Assembly (NCBI GenBank): GCA_964501725.1
Contig: CAZCTO010000015.1
Coordinates: 1 to 59,505, forward strand
DNA from: CAZCTO01 sp964501725
GTDB lineage: Bacteria > Bacillota > Clostridia > Saccharofermentanales > Saccharofermentanaceae
DNA length: 59,505 nt
Reading direction: 5' to 3'
This document shows positions 15,958 to 24,648 of the stretch, one piece after another. A model generated the notes under the pieces. The model searched no databases and was not told where the DNA came from. It saw nothing but the letters and a program-made list of their open reading frames with translations. The position numbers and the translations under genes were made by a program. How positions within the stretch are numbered: position 1 is the first letter of the stretch; each line of letters begins with the position of its first letter.

Positions 15958-18900
15958 CCTTGCGGAGCGGACAAGAAAAGTCGTTTACGATAAACAGCGA
16001 CGGTTACATGAAAGCCGCGTTGGAAGCTTCGCGCGGTGATCCGGCTTGCGAAGAAATACTTCAGGCCGTAAAGTCAAAAACCAAAGCAAAGCATATCAAT
16101 ATTTCCGGGATGCCGGATTCCTTGAAGGCATACATAATCGCATCGTTATCCAAAGAAACCGGAAAGCCGGCTGTCGTGATTGTATCTGACGAGCTTCGCG
16201 CGCGGTTGCTTCAGACGGACCTGTCCGCATTCCTTGACGGTGAGATACTGATCCTTCGTCAGCGGGAACTGAGCCTGGCAGAAGTCGACGCCTCCAGCCG
16301 TGAGACCGAATTCGGCAGAATCAAGACGTTGCGGAAACTCGTTAACGGTGATTTTTCGGCAGTCATTGTCACAACAGGCGCACTCAACAGCAGGCTCATG
16401 CCCGCCGATGCTTTTCGCAAGGCATCTGTCGGCCTGAAGACGGGTCTTCGCGTTAGCCCCGAGGATCTTGCCATGCGGTTGGTCGCCATCGGATATGAGC
16501 GCGTCAGACGAGTTGAGGGCGAAGGGGAGTTTTCAAGAAGAGGAGATATTTTCGATGTATTTCCGATCGGATCGGAAATGCCCGTCCGCATTTCTTTTTT
16601 TGACGATGAAATCGATCAAATCAAGCACTTTGAACTGGAGAGCCAGCGTTCCGTTGACCCGCTTTCGTCCGTCGATATTGACATTGCCCGCGAACTCTTG
16701 ATTTCGGATAAATATCGCCAGGAGATATCCCGCGCCATCATGGCAGAGGGAGAAAAGGCAAGATCGGCTGCGGCCGCGCAAGGCGCAACCCGGGATGTCT
16801 GTGAAAATATAATGCGGCTTTCCGCACATGACGCAGAAAGGATTTCCGAGGGGATCCCTTTCCCCGGGGCCGAAAAATGGGTTGGACTGATTTACAAAGA
16901 CAGTGAAACGGTACTTTCCTATATCCGATCTTCCGGCTCCCTGCTTTTTGCGGACGAAGTGCTTCAGATCCGGAAAAGAGCCGACAGCGCGCAGGCTGAC
17001 TTCACGCAACGGTTCACGGCGCTTCTCGAAAAAGGGCAAATTCTGCCGCTGTCTCTGGACTTGATCGTGAAGGGAAGCGATTTGATGCGCGAACTGGATC
17101 GCGGAGGAAGAGTCATTACCCTTTCGAATCTTCCGACATCCGGAAACGGGTTGCCCGGCGCGGATGATTTTTCGATTAAAGGTCGATCCTGTGACAGCTT
17201 CAGGGGACACGAAGAACATCTTGCCGAGGTAATAACGGGCAGAGCCAAGCGCGGACATCAGACACTATTGATGGCCGGCGAAGGGGCACGAGCCGATAAA
17301 CTGCGCGAGTTCCTTCGTGAGCGCGGGGCATTCGCGCCGATCGTCGGACGGATGCTGCCATCCGGGTTCGAGTACCCGGCGGCCGGTCTGATGATTATCG
17401 GAACACACGATATTTTTGGTATCGACAGACCGATTCACCGAAAGAAAAGTCAGGGTATCCATATCGATCTTTTCAGCGACCTCGTTCCCGGGGAACTGGT
17501 CGTCCATGATCAACACGGTATCGGACGTTATGACGGCATTGTCAACCTTCAGAACGGCTCTGTGCGAAGGGATTATCTAAAGATCACATACGCGTCGGAA
17601 GATACCCTTTATATTCCGATGGAGAATCTCGACTCGATTCAGAAGTACGTCGGTTCTGAGGGCCGCTCCCCTAAACTGTCCCGTCTCGGCGGCCAGGACT
17701 GGAATCGCCTGAAGGAGAAAGCACGCAGTTCCATTCGGAATCTTGCGGTTAATCTGGTTGAACTGTATGCAAAAAGAAAACAACTGGAAGGCCATGCTTT
17801 TGCCAAGGATACGGTCTGGCAGCGACAGTTCGAAGAAGATTTTCCTTTCCCGGAGACCCAGGACCAACTCAGCGCGATCCGGGATATCAAGGACGACATG
17901 GAAAGCACGCGGATTATGGATCGTCTGCTTTGCGGAGATGTCGGTTTCGGTAAGACGGAAGTCGCGTTCAGGGCGATTTTTAAATGCATTATGGACGGCA
18001 AACAAGCGATTATGCTCGCGCCGACGACGGTTTTGGTACAGCAGCATTTCGAGAATCTCCGCGATCGACTCGAGGGTTACCCCGTTAATCTCGGACTGCT
18101 CTCGCGGTTTGCCTCGCCTGCCGAAATGAAAAAGACGGTTCACGGTTTAAATAGCGGCACCATCGACGTGGTCATCGGCACACACCGGGTCCTTTCGAAG
18201 GACATATCCCCGAAAAATCTGGGCCTTCTGGTCGTTGACGAAGAGCAGCGCTTCGGTGTTGATCACAAAGAAAAATTGAAGGCAATGCGAACGTCCGTGG
18301 ATGTTCTGACGCTTACGGCGACACCGATTCCGAGAACACTTCACATGTCTCTTTCGGGGATTCGGGACATATCGGTTCTGGAGGAGCCGCCGCTCGATCG
18401 ACGACCGGTGCAAACATACGTGATGGAATATGATGAAGATATACTGAACGAGGCTTGTCTCCGCGAGATCTCGCGACAGGGGCAGGTGTTTTACCTTTTC
18501 AACGATACCCACCGAATTCAGGAAAAAGTTGCCGAACTCGAAAAAGCTCTTCCCGGGGCGCGGATTTCCATGGCGCACGGCAAGATGGGCGAGCATCAGC
18601 TCGAGCACATTATCGAAGGGTTTATTCGCCACGAGGCGGATATTCTGGTTTGCACGACCATTATTGAGTCGGGTATCGATATGCCGAATGTCAACACCTT
18701 GATCGTCGAAAATGCCGACCGCTTCGGCCTTTCTCAACTTTATCAGTTGCGGGGCCGCGTCGGTCGCTCCGACCGTCAGGCCTACGCATATATCACGTAT
18801 CGCCGGGACCGGATCCTGACCGAGGAAGCCGAGAAAAGACTTTCGGCGATCCGGGACTTCACTGAACTCGGGTCCGGTTTTAAAATCGCACTCAAGGATC

Positions 18901-19508
18901 TTGAAGTTCGCGGGGCAGGAAACCTTCTCGGCGGCGAACAGCACGGTCAGATGGACGTGATCGGTTATGAGCTCTATTGTCGTATGCTTGACGAAGAGGT
19001 CAAAAATCTTCAGGGAATCGATATCGTCAAACCCCGCGAGGCTGTCGTCGAAATGGATATCGACGCGTACCTGTCCCCGGAATACATTCCGGACGAAGGT
19101 CAGCGGATGGATGCGTATCGGAGAATCGGCGCGATCGCAAGTCACAAGGATTATATGGACGTACAGGACGAGCTGGCGGACCGCTACGGTGAACTGCCCA
19201 AAGAAGTCCTGGTGTTGACGGATATCGCCTATGTAAGACATATGGCCGGGCGTTACGGTTTTTCGAGAGTGATCGTCAAGGCAGAGACCATTTTCTTCTA
19301 TTACGTTGAGAACGCACGCCCCGATATGCAGGCACTTTCACGGGTTTTAGGACATCCGCATTTTGCCGGAAAAATCATGTTCTCCGCGATGAGTAAACCT
19401 TACATTCAGTACAATCCGAAACCGGCGGATCTGCCGCACATCACCGGGCGGATCCGACAATTTTTTACGCTCTTGGAAGGAGAGGAGGTCCCCGATGAAG
19501 ATCATTGA
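15954..19508 (+). CDS. mfd: Transcription-repair coupling factor Mfd
   Basis: ATP-driven translocase that removes stalled RNA polymerase and recruits UvrA. The protein has 1184 residues. A UvrB-like N-terminal module is followed by the RNA polymerase interaction domain near residue 509 (GELVVHDQHGIGRYDG). The RecG-like motor has its Walker A GDVGFGKTE near 660 and DEEQ near 761, with the helicase C half (VCTTIIESGIDMPN, QLYQLRGRVGRS) after it. The C-terminal TRCF domain begins near 1042. The GTG start overlaps the pth stop (GTGA). An ATG at 16008 would give a slightly shorter protein, and neither has a strong Shine-Dalgarno sequence. Confidence 0.95.
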   Translation: MTLRSGQEKSFTINSDGYMKAALEASRGDPACEEILQAVKSKTKAKHINISGMPDSLKAYIIASLSKETGKPAVVIVSDELRARLLQTDLSAFLDGEILILRQRELSLAEVDASSRETEFGRIKTLRKLVNGDFSAVIVTTGALNSRLMPADAFRKASVGLKTGLRVSPEDLAMRLVAIGYERVRRVEGEGEFSRRGDIFDVFPIGSEMPVRISFFDDEIDQIKHFELESQRSVDPLSSVDIDIARELLISDKYRQEISRAIMAEGEKARSAAAAQGATRDVCENIMRLSAHDAERISEGIPFPGAEKWVGLIYKDSETVLSYIRSSGSLLFADEVLQIRKRADSAQADFTQRFTALLEKGQILPLSLDLIVKGSDLMRELDRGGRVITLSNLPTSGNGLPGADDFSIKGRSCDSFRGHEEHLAEVITGRAKRGHQTLLMAGEGARADKLREFLRERGAFAPIVGRMLPSGFEYPAAGLMIIGTHDIFGIDRPIHRKKSQGIHIDLFSDLVPGELVVHDQHGIGRYDGIVNLQNGSVRRDYLKITYASEDTLYIPMENLDSIQKYVGSEGRSPKLSRLGGQDWNRLKEKARSSIRNLAVNLVELYAKRKQLEGHAFAKDTVWQRQFEEDFPFPETQDQLSAIRDIKDDMESTRIMDRLLCGDVGFGKTEVAFRAIFKCIMDGKQAIMLAPTTVLVQQHFENLRDRLEGYPVNLGLLSRFASPAEMKKTVHGLNSGTIDVVIGTHRVLSKDISPKNLGLLVVDEEQRFGVDHKEKLKAMRTSVDVLTLTATPIPRTLHMSLSGIRDISVLEEPPLDRRPVQTYVMEYDEDILNEACLREISRQGQVFYLFNDTHRIQEKVAELEKALPGARISMAHGKMGEHQLEHIIEGFIRHEADILVCTTIIESGIDMPNVNTLIVENADRFGLSQLYQLRGRVGRSDRQAYAYITYRRDRILTEEAEKRLSAIRDFTELGSGFKIALKDLEVRGAGNLLGGEQHGQMDVIGYELYCRMLDEEVKNLQGIDIVKPREAVVEMDIDAYLSPEYIPDEGQRMDAYRRIGAIASHKDYMDVQDELADRYGELPKEVLVLTDIAYVRHMAGRYGFSRVIVKAETIFFYYVENARPDMQALSRVLGHPHFAGKIMFSAMSKPYIQYNPKPADLPHITGRIRQFFTLLEGEEVPDEDH

Positions 19509-20136
19509 TTTAAGTATGGAAATATCCGAAGACATGGCGGTTTTTCCGGGCGATCCGAGCGTCTCGCTGAAACAGATGCTGCAATTTCCGGAGGATGTCT
19601 GTCAGGTGACCGAACTTCGGTTCGGGTCTCACACCGGAACGCATATTGACGCGCCGAGGCACTTTCTGGAAGAAGGCAGTGCCATTACGGATCTTTCGCT
19701 TGAGGCGTTTGTCGGCGAGGCAATATGCCTGTCCCCGCAAATTGAAAAGATCGGCGAAAAGGGTGTAGCGATACTGGATCTGTCCGAAGAGCAACGGTCA
19801 ATGATTCGCGATCACGACCGGATCATTCTCTCCACCGGATGGGGGAAACACTCCCGGAAGCAGGAGTATTTCAAAGAATATCCGCTTTTCTCGGAATCGC
19901 TCCTGCTTTTCCTGCTCGAAAAGAAGCCGCTCCTTCTGGGCGCAGACCTGCCAACGCTGATGAGCGAATCGGAGCCCTTCCTTATGCATCGGAAATTATT
20001 TCTGCAAGAGACTGTTTTTGTGGAAGGTCTGGTGAATCTGGAACCGCTTGAAGGGAAGCGATTCCTGTTTTCGGCCGCGCCGCTGCTGTTGCGTGACGGG
20101 GACGGTTCGCCGGTACGAGCGTATGCGATCACTTAA
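19495..20136 (+). CDS. Cyclase family protein (kynurenine formamidase-like metal hydrolase)
   Basis: Member of the Cyclase family (PF04199). The metal site HTGTHIDAPRHF is near residues 44-55, preceded by LSMEISEDMAVFPGDP at the start. The length of 213 residues is typical. Members hydrolyse amides or cyclic substrates such as N-formylkynurenine or isatin; the substrate here is unknown. The ATG follows GGAGG inside the 3' end of mfd, with a 14-base overlap, so the two are co-translated. No kynurenine pathway is visible in the window. Confidence 0.82.
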   Translation: MKIIDLSMEISEDMAVFPGDPSVSLKQMLQFPEDVCQVTELRFGSHTGTHIDAPRHFLEEGSAITDLSLEAFVGEAICLSPQIEKIGEKGVAILDLSEEQRSMIRDHDRIILSTGWGKHSRKQEYFKEYPLFSESLLLFLLEKKPLLLGADLPTLMSESEPFLMHRKLFLQETVFVEGLVNLEPLEGKRFLFSAAPLLLRDGDGSPVRAYAIT

Positions 20137-20150
20137 AGACCAGGCTGAGT

Positions 20151-20192
20151 GCCCGTAATCAGGCTTCAGCAGTTCCATTGTGAAGTCCGGGC
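20151..20192. terminator. Candidate bidirectional terminator between convergent genes
   Basis: GCCCG (20151-20155) pairs with CGGGC (20188-20192), and inside it CTTCA pairs with TGAAG. A CTATCTTT stretch follows on the plus strand. It fills the 56-base gap between the cyclase and Dabb genes. Confidence 0.4.
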
Positions 20193-20495
20193 CTATCTTT
20201 CGTAGTCCGCAACGACTCTCTTGTCGCTGATACTTCCGATAAATTCGGAAACCTTGCGGTGCTCCGGATGAATCTGATATGCATTCAGATCTTCGGCACT
20301 GTCAAACTCAGAATAGAGGGCAATATCATACGCAGCCGGGCTTGAATTGATATTGAGACCGACCTCGATCTTTCGGATAAGGTCAATACTTCCCGTCAGC
20401 GATTCCAGCTTCTCTTTCATAATCATCAGGTTCTCCGACTTCGTTTTACCTTCGGCAAAGTCCTTCAGAGTAAACATCACAATATGAATAATCAT
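20193..20495 (-). CDS. Dabb (stress-responsive A/B barrel) domain protein
   Basis: The 100-residue protein starts MIIHIVMFTLKD and has the ferredoxin-like Dabb pattern, with a conserved His near the start and YSEFDSAEDLNAYQIHPEH in the second half. Members form dimeric barrels and often have unknown ligands. AGGAGG precedes the ATG. It is the last gene of the minus-strand thiol/metal cluster, 31 bases after the small thioredoxin, so it may be co-transcribed. Confidence 0.8.
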   Translation of the reverse strand: MIIHIVMFTLKDFAEGKTKSENLMIMKEKLESLTGSIDLIRKIEVGLNINSSPAAYDIALYSEFDSAEDLNAYQIHPEHRKVSEFIGSISDKRVVADYER

Positions 20496-20526
20496 TGGGC
20501 ACCTCCTGAGTTACTCGATCCATTCA

Positions 20527-20877
20527 TTATCGCACATTTTGCAAAATCTTGATGACTTCCCCGGTTTTTAAGACTTTTCCGTACGACACGACTTTCCCGT
20601 CCACAACGAGCGCCGGGGTGGTCATCACGCCATAAGACGCGATCTTTGCAAAATCCGTAACATGTTCGATCGATGTATCCATCCCGAGCTCCTCGAGGGC
20701 GGCTTTTGTCGCGGCTTCCAGTGCGTTACACTTCGCGCACCCGCTTCCGAGGACTTTAACGCTTGCGCCTTCTGTCTTTGCGGCCTCTGCCTTAGCCATG
20801 CTCTCCGCATCGCAGTTTCCGCCGCAGCAGCAGGCAGGTGCCTTCTCCTCAGTTTTTTTCTTTCCGAACAGTCCCAT
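20527..20877 (-). CDS. Small thioredoxin-like protein (TM0996/MTH895 type) with Cys-rich N-terminus
   Basis: The 116-residue protein has a C-terminal redox fold with the motif GCAKC (Cys47, Cys50), the cis-Pro segment MTTPALVVDG, and GEVIKIL at the end. This is the single-domain family often found beside CcdA and ArsP-type permeases. The N-terminal 35 residues add a lysine-rich start and ACCCGGNC, four further cysteines that could bind metal. It probably exchanges electrons in the cytoplasm with CcdA, encoded 21 bases upstream. Function inferred from family and context. Confidence 0.82.
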   Translation of the reverse strand: MGLFGKKKTEEKAPACCCGGNCDAESMAKAEAAKTEGASVKVLGSGCAKCNALEAATKAALEELGMDTSIEHVTDFAKIASYGVMTTPALVVDGKVVSYGKVLKTGEVIKILQNVR

Positions 20878-20898
20878 AATTGCTTTCTCCTTTACTTG

Positions 20899-21588
20899 TT
20901 AGAATCCGAGATAAAACATATAAAATCCGATGAGCAGTATTAAAGTACCCATAATGATTTTCAGTACGATACTGACTTTGCCGTATTTGTCGCTGGCGGA
21001 AAGTTTCTGAACAAACCCGACGGATGTACCGGCAATTACGGCAAGAATTCCATGGCCGACGGAGTATAACAAAAGCAGCAATATTCCCCATAGTATGCTT
21101 CCTTTTCCGGCAACGATGGCAAGCAAGGCAATCAGTACCGGCGTGGAACAGGGCGAAGAAAAGATGCCTCCGAGTACTCCGGCGATGAATGCACCCGCAT
21201 ATCCTTTTTGAGTGTTTCTTGAGATCAGATAGCTGGACGGAATAATCTCGAAAATCTCCCAGGTTTGCAGCGCCATCAGAATCATCAGAACACCCAGAAG
21301 AATGTACCACCATGATGCGGAAGCACTCATCAAACGACCGAAAACAGACGCAATCACGCCGAGAACCGTAAAGGTTACGGCGGCGCCGGCCGCAAAAGTG
21401 ACTGACAGACGAAAAGCTTTCTTCGGGTCACGCTGGCCGGTACCGCCCACGTATCCCACGACGAGGGGGATGCCGGAAAGCGCGCAAGGAGTAAAAGAGG
21501 TCAACACACCGGCCAAAAGCGCCAACAGGGGAGCCAGCCAGATACTCTCGTTGATGAGTTTGGACAAATTCTCTAAGATTTCAGTCAC
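20899..21588 (-). CDS. ccdA: CcdA-like transmembrane thiol-disulfide carrier
   Basis: A 229-residue membrane protein of the CcdA/DsbD core family. It has about six hydrophobic spans, the TPCALSGIPLVVGY motif in the first and SSPCSTPVLIALL in the fourth, each carrying one redox cysteine. It moves electrons from cytoplasmic thioredoxin across the membrane. The GTG start overlaps the stop of the TlpA-like gene (GTGA), so the two are translationally coupled and probably partners. Confidence 0.92.
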   Translation of the reverse strand: MTEILENLSKLINESIWLAPLLALLAGVLTSFTPCALSGIPLVVGYVGGTGQRDPKKAFRLSVTFAAGAAVTFTVLGVIASVFGRLMSASASWWYILLGVLMILMALQTWEIFEIIPSSYLISRNTQKGYAGAFIAGVLGGIFSSPCSTPVLIALLAIVAGKGSILWGILLLLLYSVGHGILAVIAGTSVGFVQKLSASDKYGKVSIVLKIIMGTLILLIGFYMFYLGF

Positions 21589-22178
21589 TCTGTAACCCCC
21601 ATATCTATGAGGATGGCTCGCAACTCATCCTCGGTCAACCCGCCCTGATGCACCGTATAAGCAAGCTCTCCCGTATCCCTGTAATTATACGTGTCAAAAA
21701 CAATACCGAGATCTTCCGCTAATTTTTCTGAGGGAACATACGGGGTTCCGTCCGGATTAAAAAAGAACTGTGTCGGAATAACCGATAACGGAAATTCACT
21801 TGCAATCCCGCTGTATTTCTCGGTATCAACGAACTTGATGATCGCCTTTCCTTGCATCTCCTCATTCATGGATACCAGTACGGGAGCCATTTTCCGGCAA
21901 GGATCACAATAATCCGCGCCGAAATCAATCACAATGGGAAGACCGTATTCCGCCAGTGCCTCCAGATCAATTTCGGTCGCTTCCAGCAAAAAATCCGGGA
22001 CCGGTTCGGTCTCTTCCGAAACAGCAGATGAAATATCTGTCGATTTTGTGGCTCCGGAGGAGGCAGATGTCGGTGTTGCTTTTGAAAACGGTTCATTCTT
22101 CACAATCCAAATCGCTGCCACTGCGACCACAATCAATAACGGGACCAGAATCCTGGCTAATAACTTTTTCTTATCCAT
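21585..22178 (-). CDS. Membrane-anchored thioredoxin-like protein
   Basis: A 197-residue protein with an N-terminal signal anchor (residues 7-26), a low-complexity Ser/Thr linker to about 60, and a thioredoxin domain. The active site is CDPC (Cys91, Cys94), preceded by VIDFGADY where most thioredoxins have DFWAxW. It faces the outside and would receive electrons from CcdA, encoded next. The start overlaps the end of the DUF2703 gene by 8 bases. Confidence 0.87.
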   Translation of the reverse strand: MDKKKLLARILVPLLIVVAVAAIWIVKNEPFSKATPTSASSGATKSTDISSAVSEETEPVPDFLLEATEIDLEALAEYGLPIVIDFGADYCDPCRKMAPVLVSMNEEMQGKAIIKFVDTEKYSGIASEFPLSVIPTQFFFNPDGTPYVPSEKLAEDLGIVFDTYNYRDTGELAYTVHQGGLTEDELRAILIDMGVTE

Positions 22179-22689
22179 TGCATGAACCTCCGCATGAACA
22201 TTCTGATTTAGATTGCTTTCCCTCGTAAAACTCCTTAAGATTTCCGGGAAGCGTATACTCTTTGCAAGAACAAACGTCGCCCGATTTTTGGAACACCGAT
22301 TTCAGAATAGATTCTGCAATCATCTCCTTCGGCGGCACCTCAAATGATTTCCCTTTATACTCGAAAACCCGGCAGCTCACATCTGTCCCGCTGATATCGC
22401 CGCAACAACCGCAACTGTTTTCGGCAACCGATTTGCAGATGTCCACCCCGTTAACGCGAATCGTCGGTGAAGAAAGAAATTGATATTGCGATGCGATTTC
22501 CGCGGTCGCCATCTCAATTTTTCGATAAACTACTTCGTAACCCGCCATTTCGAGCCCGGGAGTAAGAACTGCCATGACATCGTCGAGCACTTGATCCGTT
22601 CCGATACAGCGGTCGCAGGTCTCCAGATCAAGGTATAGGTACAGAACGTCAACTTTCTTTTTTGATCCCGGGCGCCAGATCTTTGTCAT
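22171..22689 (-). CDS. DUF2703-like cysteine-rich protein
   Basis: The 172-residue protein has a thioredoxin-like start, VLYLYLDLETCDRC (Cys25, Cys28), and PTIRVNGVDI as the usual strand after it. It then runs into many cysteines: SCGCCGD, VCSC and a C-terminal CSCGGSCNG. I match it to the DUF2703 family by the CxxC context. It has no signal peptide, so it is probably cytoplasmic. Position between permease and thioredoxin suggests metal or metalloid binding or thiol transfer. Function is inferred only. Confidence 0.72.
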   Translation of the reverse strand: MTKIWRPGSKKKVDVLYLYLDLETCDRCIGTDQVLDDVMAVLTPGLEMAGYEVVYRKIEMATAEIASQYQFLSSPTIRVNGVDICKSVAENSCGCCGDISGTDVSCRVFEYKGKSFEVPPKEMIAESILKSVFQKSGDVCSCKEYTLPGNLKEFYEGKQSKSECSCGGSCNG

Positions 22690-22701
22690 TTTATTTTCCT
22701 C

Positions 22702-23715
22702 CTATACGATGAATGTTTGAAAAGCGTTGAATAAGTAACCGATGATAATAATTCCTATGGTACAGATAGCGATGAACAATGCCAGTAATCGGGGTTTCAC
22801 CGCCTTGCGAAGCATAATCATGGACGGCAGGGAAAGGGTGGTGACCGCCATCATGAAGGAGAGAATCACGCCGAGTTGTGCGCCTTTGGCAAACAAAGCC
22901 TCGGCAATCGGGATGGTTCCGAAAATGTCGGCATACATCGGAACACCGATGAGCGTCGCAAGAATTACACCAAAGGGATTCTTGCTGCCCAGTGCCGTTG
23001 CGATCCATTCTTCCGGTATCCAGTTGTGAATCACCGCACCGATACCGACACCGACCAGGATGTACGGGAACACTTTTTTGAAGGTGGAGAACATCTGCTC
23101 CCCGGCATAAATCAGCCGATCTCTTTTGGTCAGATCGGGGGATTCGATATCGACGGATCCGGCGGACAGAATGAAGCTTTCCACGTGTTTTTCCATATGC
23201 AGTTTTTCGATTATGGTTCCTCCGATTACGGCGATCATGAGACCGACCAAAACATAGATGACGGCAACTTTCGCGCCGAAAATACTCGTCAGAAGCACGA
23301 GGGACCCGAGGTCGACCATCGGCGAGGAAATCAGAAAGGAGAAAGTTACGCCCAGCGGCAACCCCGCGGAGGTAAATCCGATAAAAAGAGGAATCGAAGA
23401 GCAAGAGCAGAAAGGGGTAACCATGCCGAGCAGCGCCGCGACGAAATTCGCGCCGATTCCCCTGAAGCGGCCGAGGATTTTTTTGCTTCGTTCCGGCGGA
23501 AAAAAGCTCTGAATGTAGCTGATCATAAAAATCAGTAAGCATAGGAGCACAACTATTTTAATCACGTCGTAAATGAAAAACTGAATACTTCCCACCCAAC
23601 GATTCCCCGTATCCAAACCGAATCCGGAGAGGGCAATCCCGATGAGCTCATTCAGCCACTTCATACCGAGAATTTGATTCTGGAAAAAATCCCATGCCGA
23701 TTCAAATACATTCAT
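22702..23715 (-). CDS. ArsP/DUF318-type permease
   Basis: The 337-residue protein has eight to ten hydrophobic spans in two halves separated by a cytoplasmic segment. The family signature TPFCSCSSIPLF (Cys103, Cys105) sits in a span, and SSPMVDLGSL follows. Related ArsP proteins export trivalent organoarsenicals, and others are only known as predicted permeases. The start at 23715 lies 5 bases after the ArsR stop with GGAG upstream. A longer frame to 23898 overlaps arsR and is not coding. Linked thiol proteins suggest a thiol-reactive substrate. Confidence 0.85.
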   Translation of the reverse strand: MNVFESAWDFFQNQILGMKWLNELIGIALSGFGLDTGNRWVGSIQFFIYDVIKIVVLLCLLIFMISYIQSFFPPERSKKILGRFRGIGANFVAALLGMVTPFCSCSSIPLFIGFTSAGLPLGVTFSFLISSPMVDLGSLVLLTSIFGAKVAVIYVLVGLMIAVIGGTIIEKLHMEKHVESFILSAGSVDIESPDLTKRDRLIYAGEQMFSTFKKVFPYILVGVGIGAVIHNWIPEEWIATALGSKNPFGVILATLIGVPMYADIFGTIPIAEALFAKGAQLGVILSFMMAVTTLSLPSMIMLRKAVKPRLLALFIAICTIGIIIIGYLFNAFQTFIV

Positions 23716-23719
23716 AAAA

Positions 23720-24061
23720 TCAATGCTCCGATTTCTGGATCGTTTTATTTTCTTCGCAAATACACTCTTCAAAAACAGCGTTCCCGGTCGATGTAATTTC
23801 TTCGAGAAGAAGTATTGCCTCCCGGGACCCGCTGTCACTGATCTGATAATAGGTCCATTTGCCGTCCTGCCGGCTCTCCACAATACCGGACTCCACAAGT
23901 ACTTTCATATGATAGGAAATCGACGACTGACCGATATCCAGATCCTCAAGTAATTTGCATGTACATCGTTCACCATTGCGCAAAAGCGCCAGAATCTGAA
24001 GACGGTGCACATCGCAAAAAGCCCGGAAAACCTTGGCCTGACTCTCAATATCTCCGATCAT
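23720..24061 (-). CDS. ArsR-family metal-sensing repressor
   Basis: A 113-residue winged-helix regulator. The start FRAFCDVHRLQILALLRNGERCTCKLLEDL contains Cys-x-Cys in the position of the ArsR metal site (usual ELCVCDL). QSSISYHMKVLVESGIV is the recognition helix, and GKWTYYQI the wing. Extra cysteines near the C-terminus (ECICEE) could add ligands. It is the first gene of the minus-strand cluster and likely represses it until metal or metalloid binds. Confidence 0.92.
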   Translation of the reverse strand: MIGDIESQAKVFRAFCDVHRLQILALLRNGERCTCKLLEDLDIGQSSISYHMKVLVESGIVESRQDGKWTYYQISDSGSREAILLLEEITSTGNAVFEECICEENKTIQKSEH

Positions 24062-24072
24062 GGTTTCACCTC

Positions 24073-24126
24073 ATATCAAAAAATGTCGATATAAGCAATC
24101 ATGCACCTCAAATCAAGATTTGTCAA
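24073..24126 (-). promoter_or_regulatory. Promoter and candidate operator of the arsR cluster
   Basis: On the minus strand TTGACA (24126-24121) and CATGAT (24103-24098) are 17 bases apart. Downstream, ATATC-N10-GATAT (24073-24092) forms an imperfect palindrome between the start point and the arsR ATG, a plausible autoregulatory operator. Confidence 0.62.
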
Positions 24127-24162
24127 TATGAGAAAACCGTAATCGACGGGGAAGATACCGCG

Positions 24163-24203
24163 TTGTAAATACAACGGACGACCCCGGTGAAGCGTGGTAC
24201 AAT
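24163..24203 (+). promoter_or_regulatory. Divergent promoter with palindrome
   Basis: The extended -10 TGGTACAAT ends at 24203. A small palindrome TTGTA-AA-TACAA (24163-24174) sits just upstream of the -35 position. The roughly 90-base leader that follows contains AAAACGTTTT and a GC-rich imperfect hairpin. Confidence 0.4.
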
Positions 24204-24295
24204 TCAATCAGAGGATGGGGTAGGAAAACGTTTTTCGAGCGTCAGGCCGAAGGAGCCAACCAAGGCTTCCGGCAATTACGGAAAGGAATAAAGAG

Positions 24296-24598
24296 ATGAC
24301 AAGGAATCAAAATTTTTCCCGGGCGAAGAAGGAGTATTATAAAACACTTAAGCAATATGTACCGGTTGTCGATCGGGTACATGGCGGAAATCATCCTGAG
24401 TTTCATGACGTAAGACAAGTTTTTGAAGCCATCTCCGAGAAAATCTCTCTTTCAAAATCACGGCTTCCCGAGTTATCCGGCGAGTTCGAAAAGCTGCGTG
24501 AAATCACCCGTCACTATGAAGTCCCCGGGGATGTTTGTGAGACGTTTGAAGCGGTATATCGGATGTTATCGGAACTCGACAAGGCTTACCACTCCTAG
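24296..24598 (+). CDS. Small histidine-containing protein, possibly RIC/hemerythrin-related
   Basis: A 100-residue, mostly helical, soluble protein. The segment VDRVHGGNHPEFHDVR offers three histidines and acidic residues as possible metal ligands, and a second H-Y segment lies near residue 75. It reminds me of short proteins annotated as iron-sulfur cluster repair (RIC) in Bacillota, but I cannot confirm this without a search. AAAGGA precedes the ATG. It is the first gene after the divergent promoter, 50 bases before the metal ATPase. Confidence 0.5.
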   Translation: MTRNQNFSRAKKEYYKTLKQYVPVVDRVHGGNHPEFHDVRQVFEAISEKISLSKSRLPELSGEFEKLREITRHYEVPGDVCETFEAVYRMLSELDKAYHS

Positions 24599-24648
24599 TT
24601 GAAAACCACCCGGATAAAGATAAGAAAAAGAACAGATCGGAGATCAAG

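Noticed and set aside
18147..19241. Open frame of 364 codons on the minus strand opposite mfd
   Set aside because: Mfd is unmistakable on the plus strand here, and the antisense translation has no recognisable fold or start signal.
22876..23538. Plus-strand frame of 220 codons opposite the ArsP-type permease
   Set aside because: Highly charged, low-complexity translation typical of the complement of a membrane protein gene.
24204..24295. Glycine riboswitch or SRP RNA
   Set aside because: CCGAAGGAGC and GTCAGG-like strings occur, but the remaining conserved positions of both RNAs (the GGAGAG part of the aptamer, the GGAA tetraloop and its partner) are absent.
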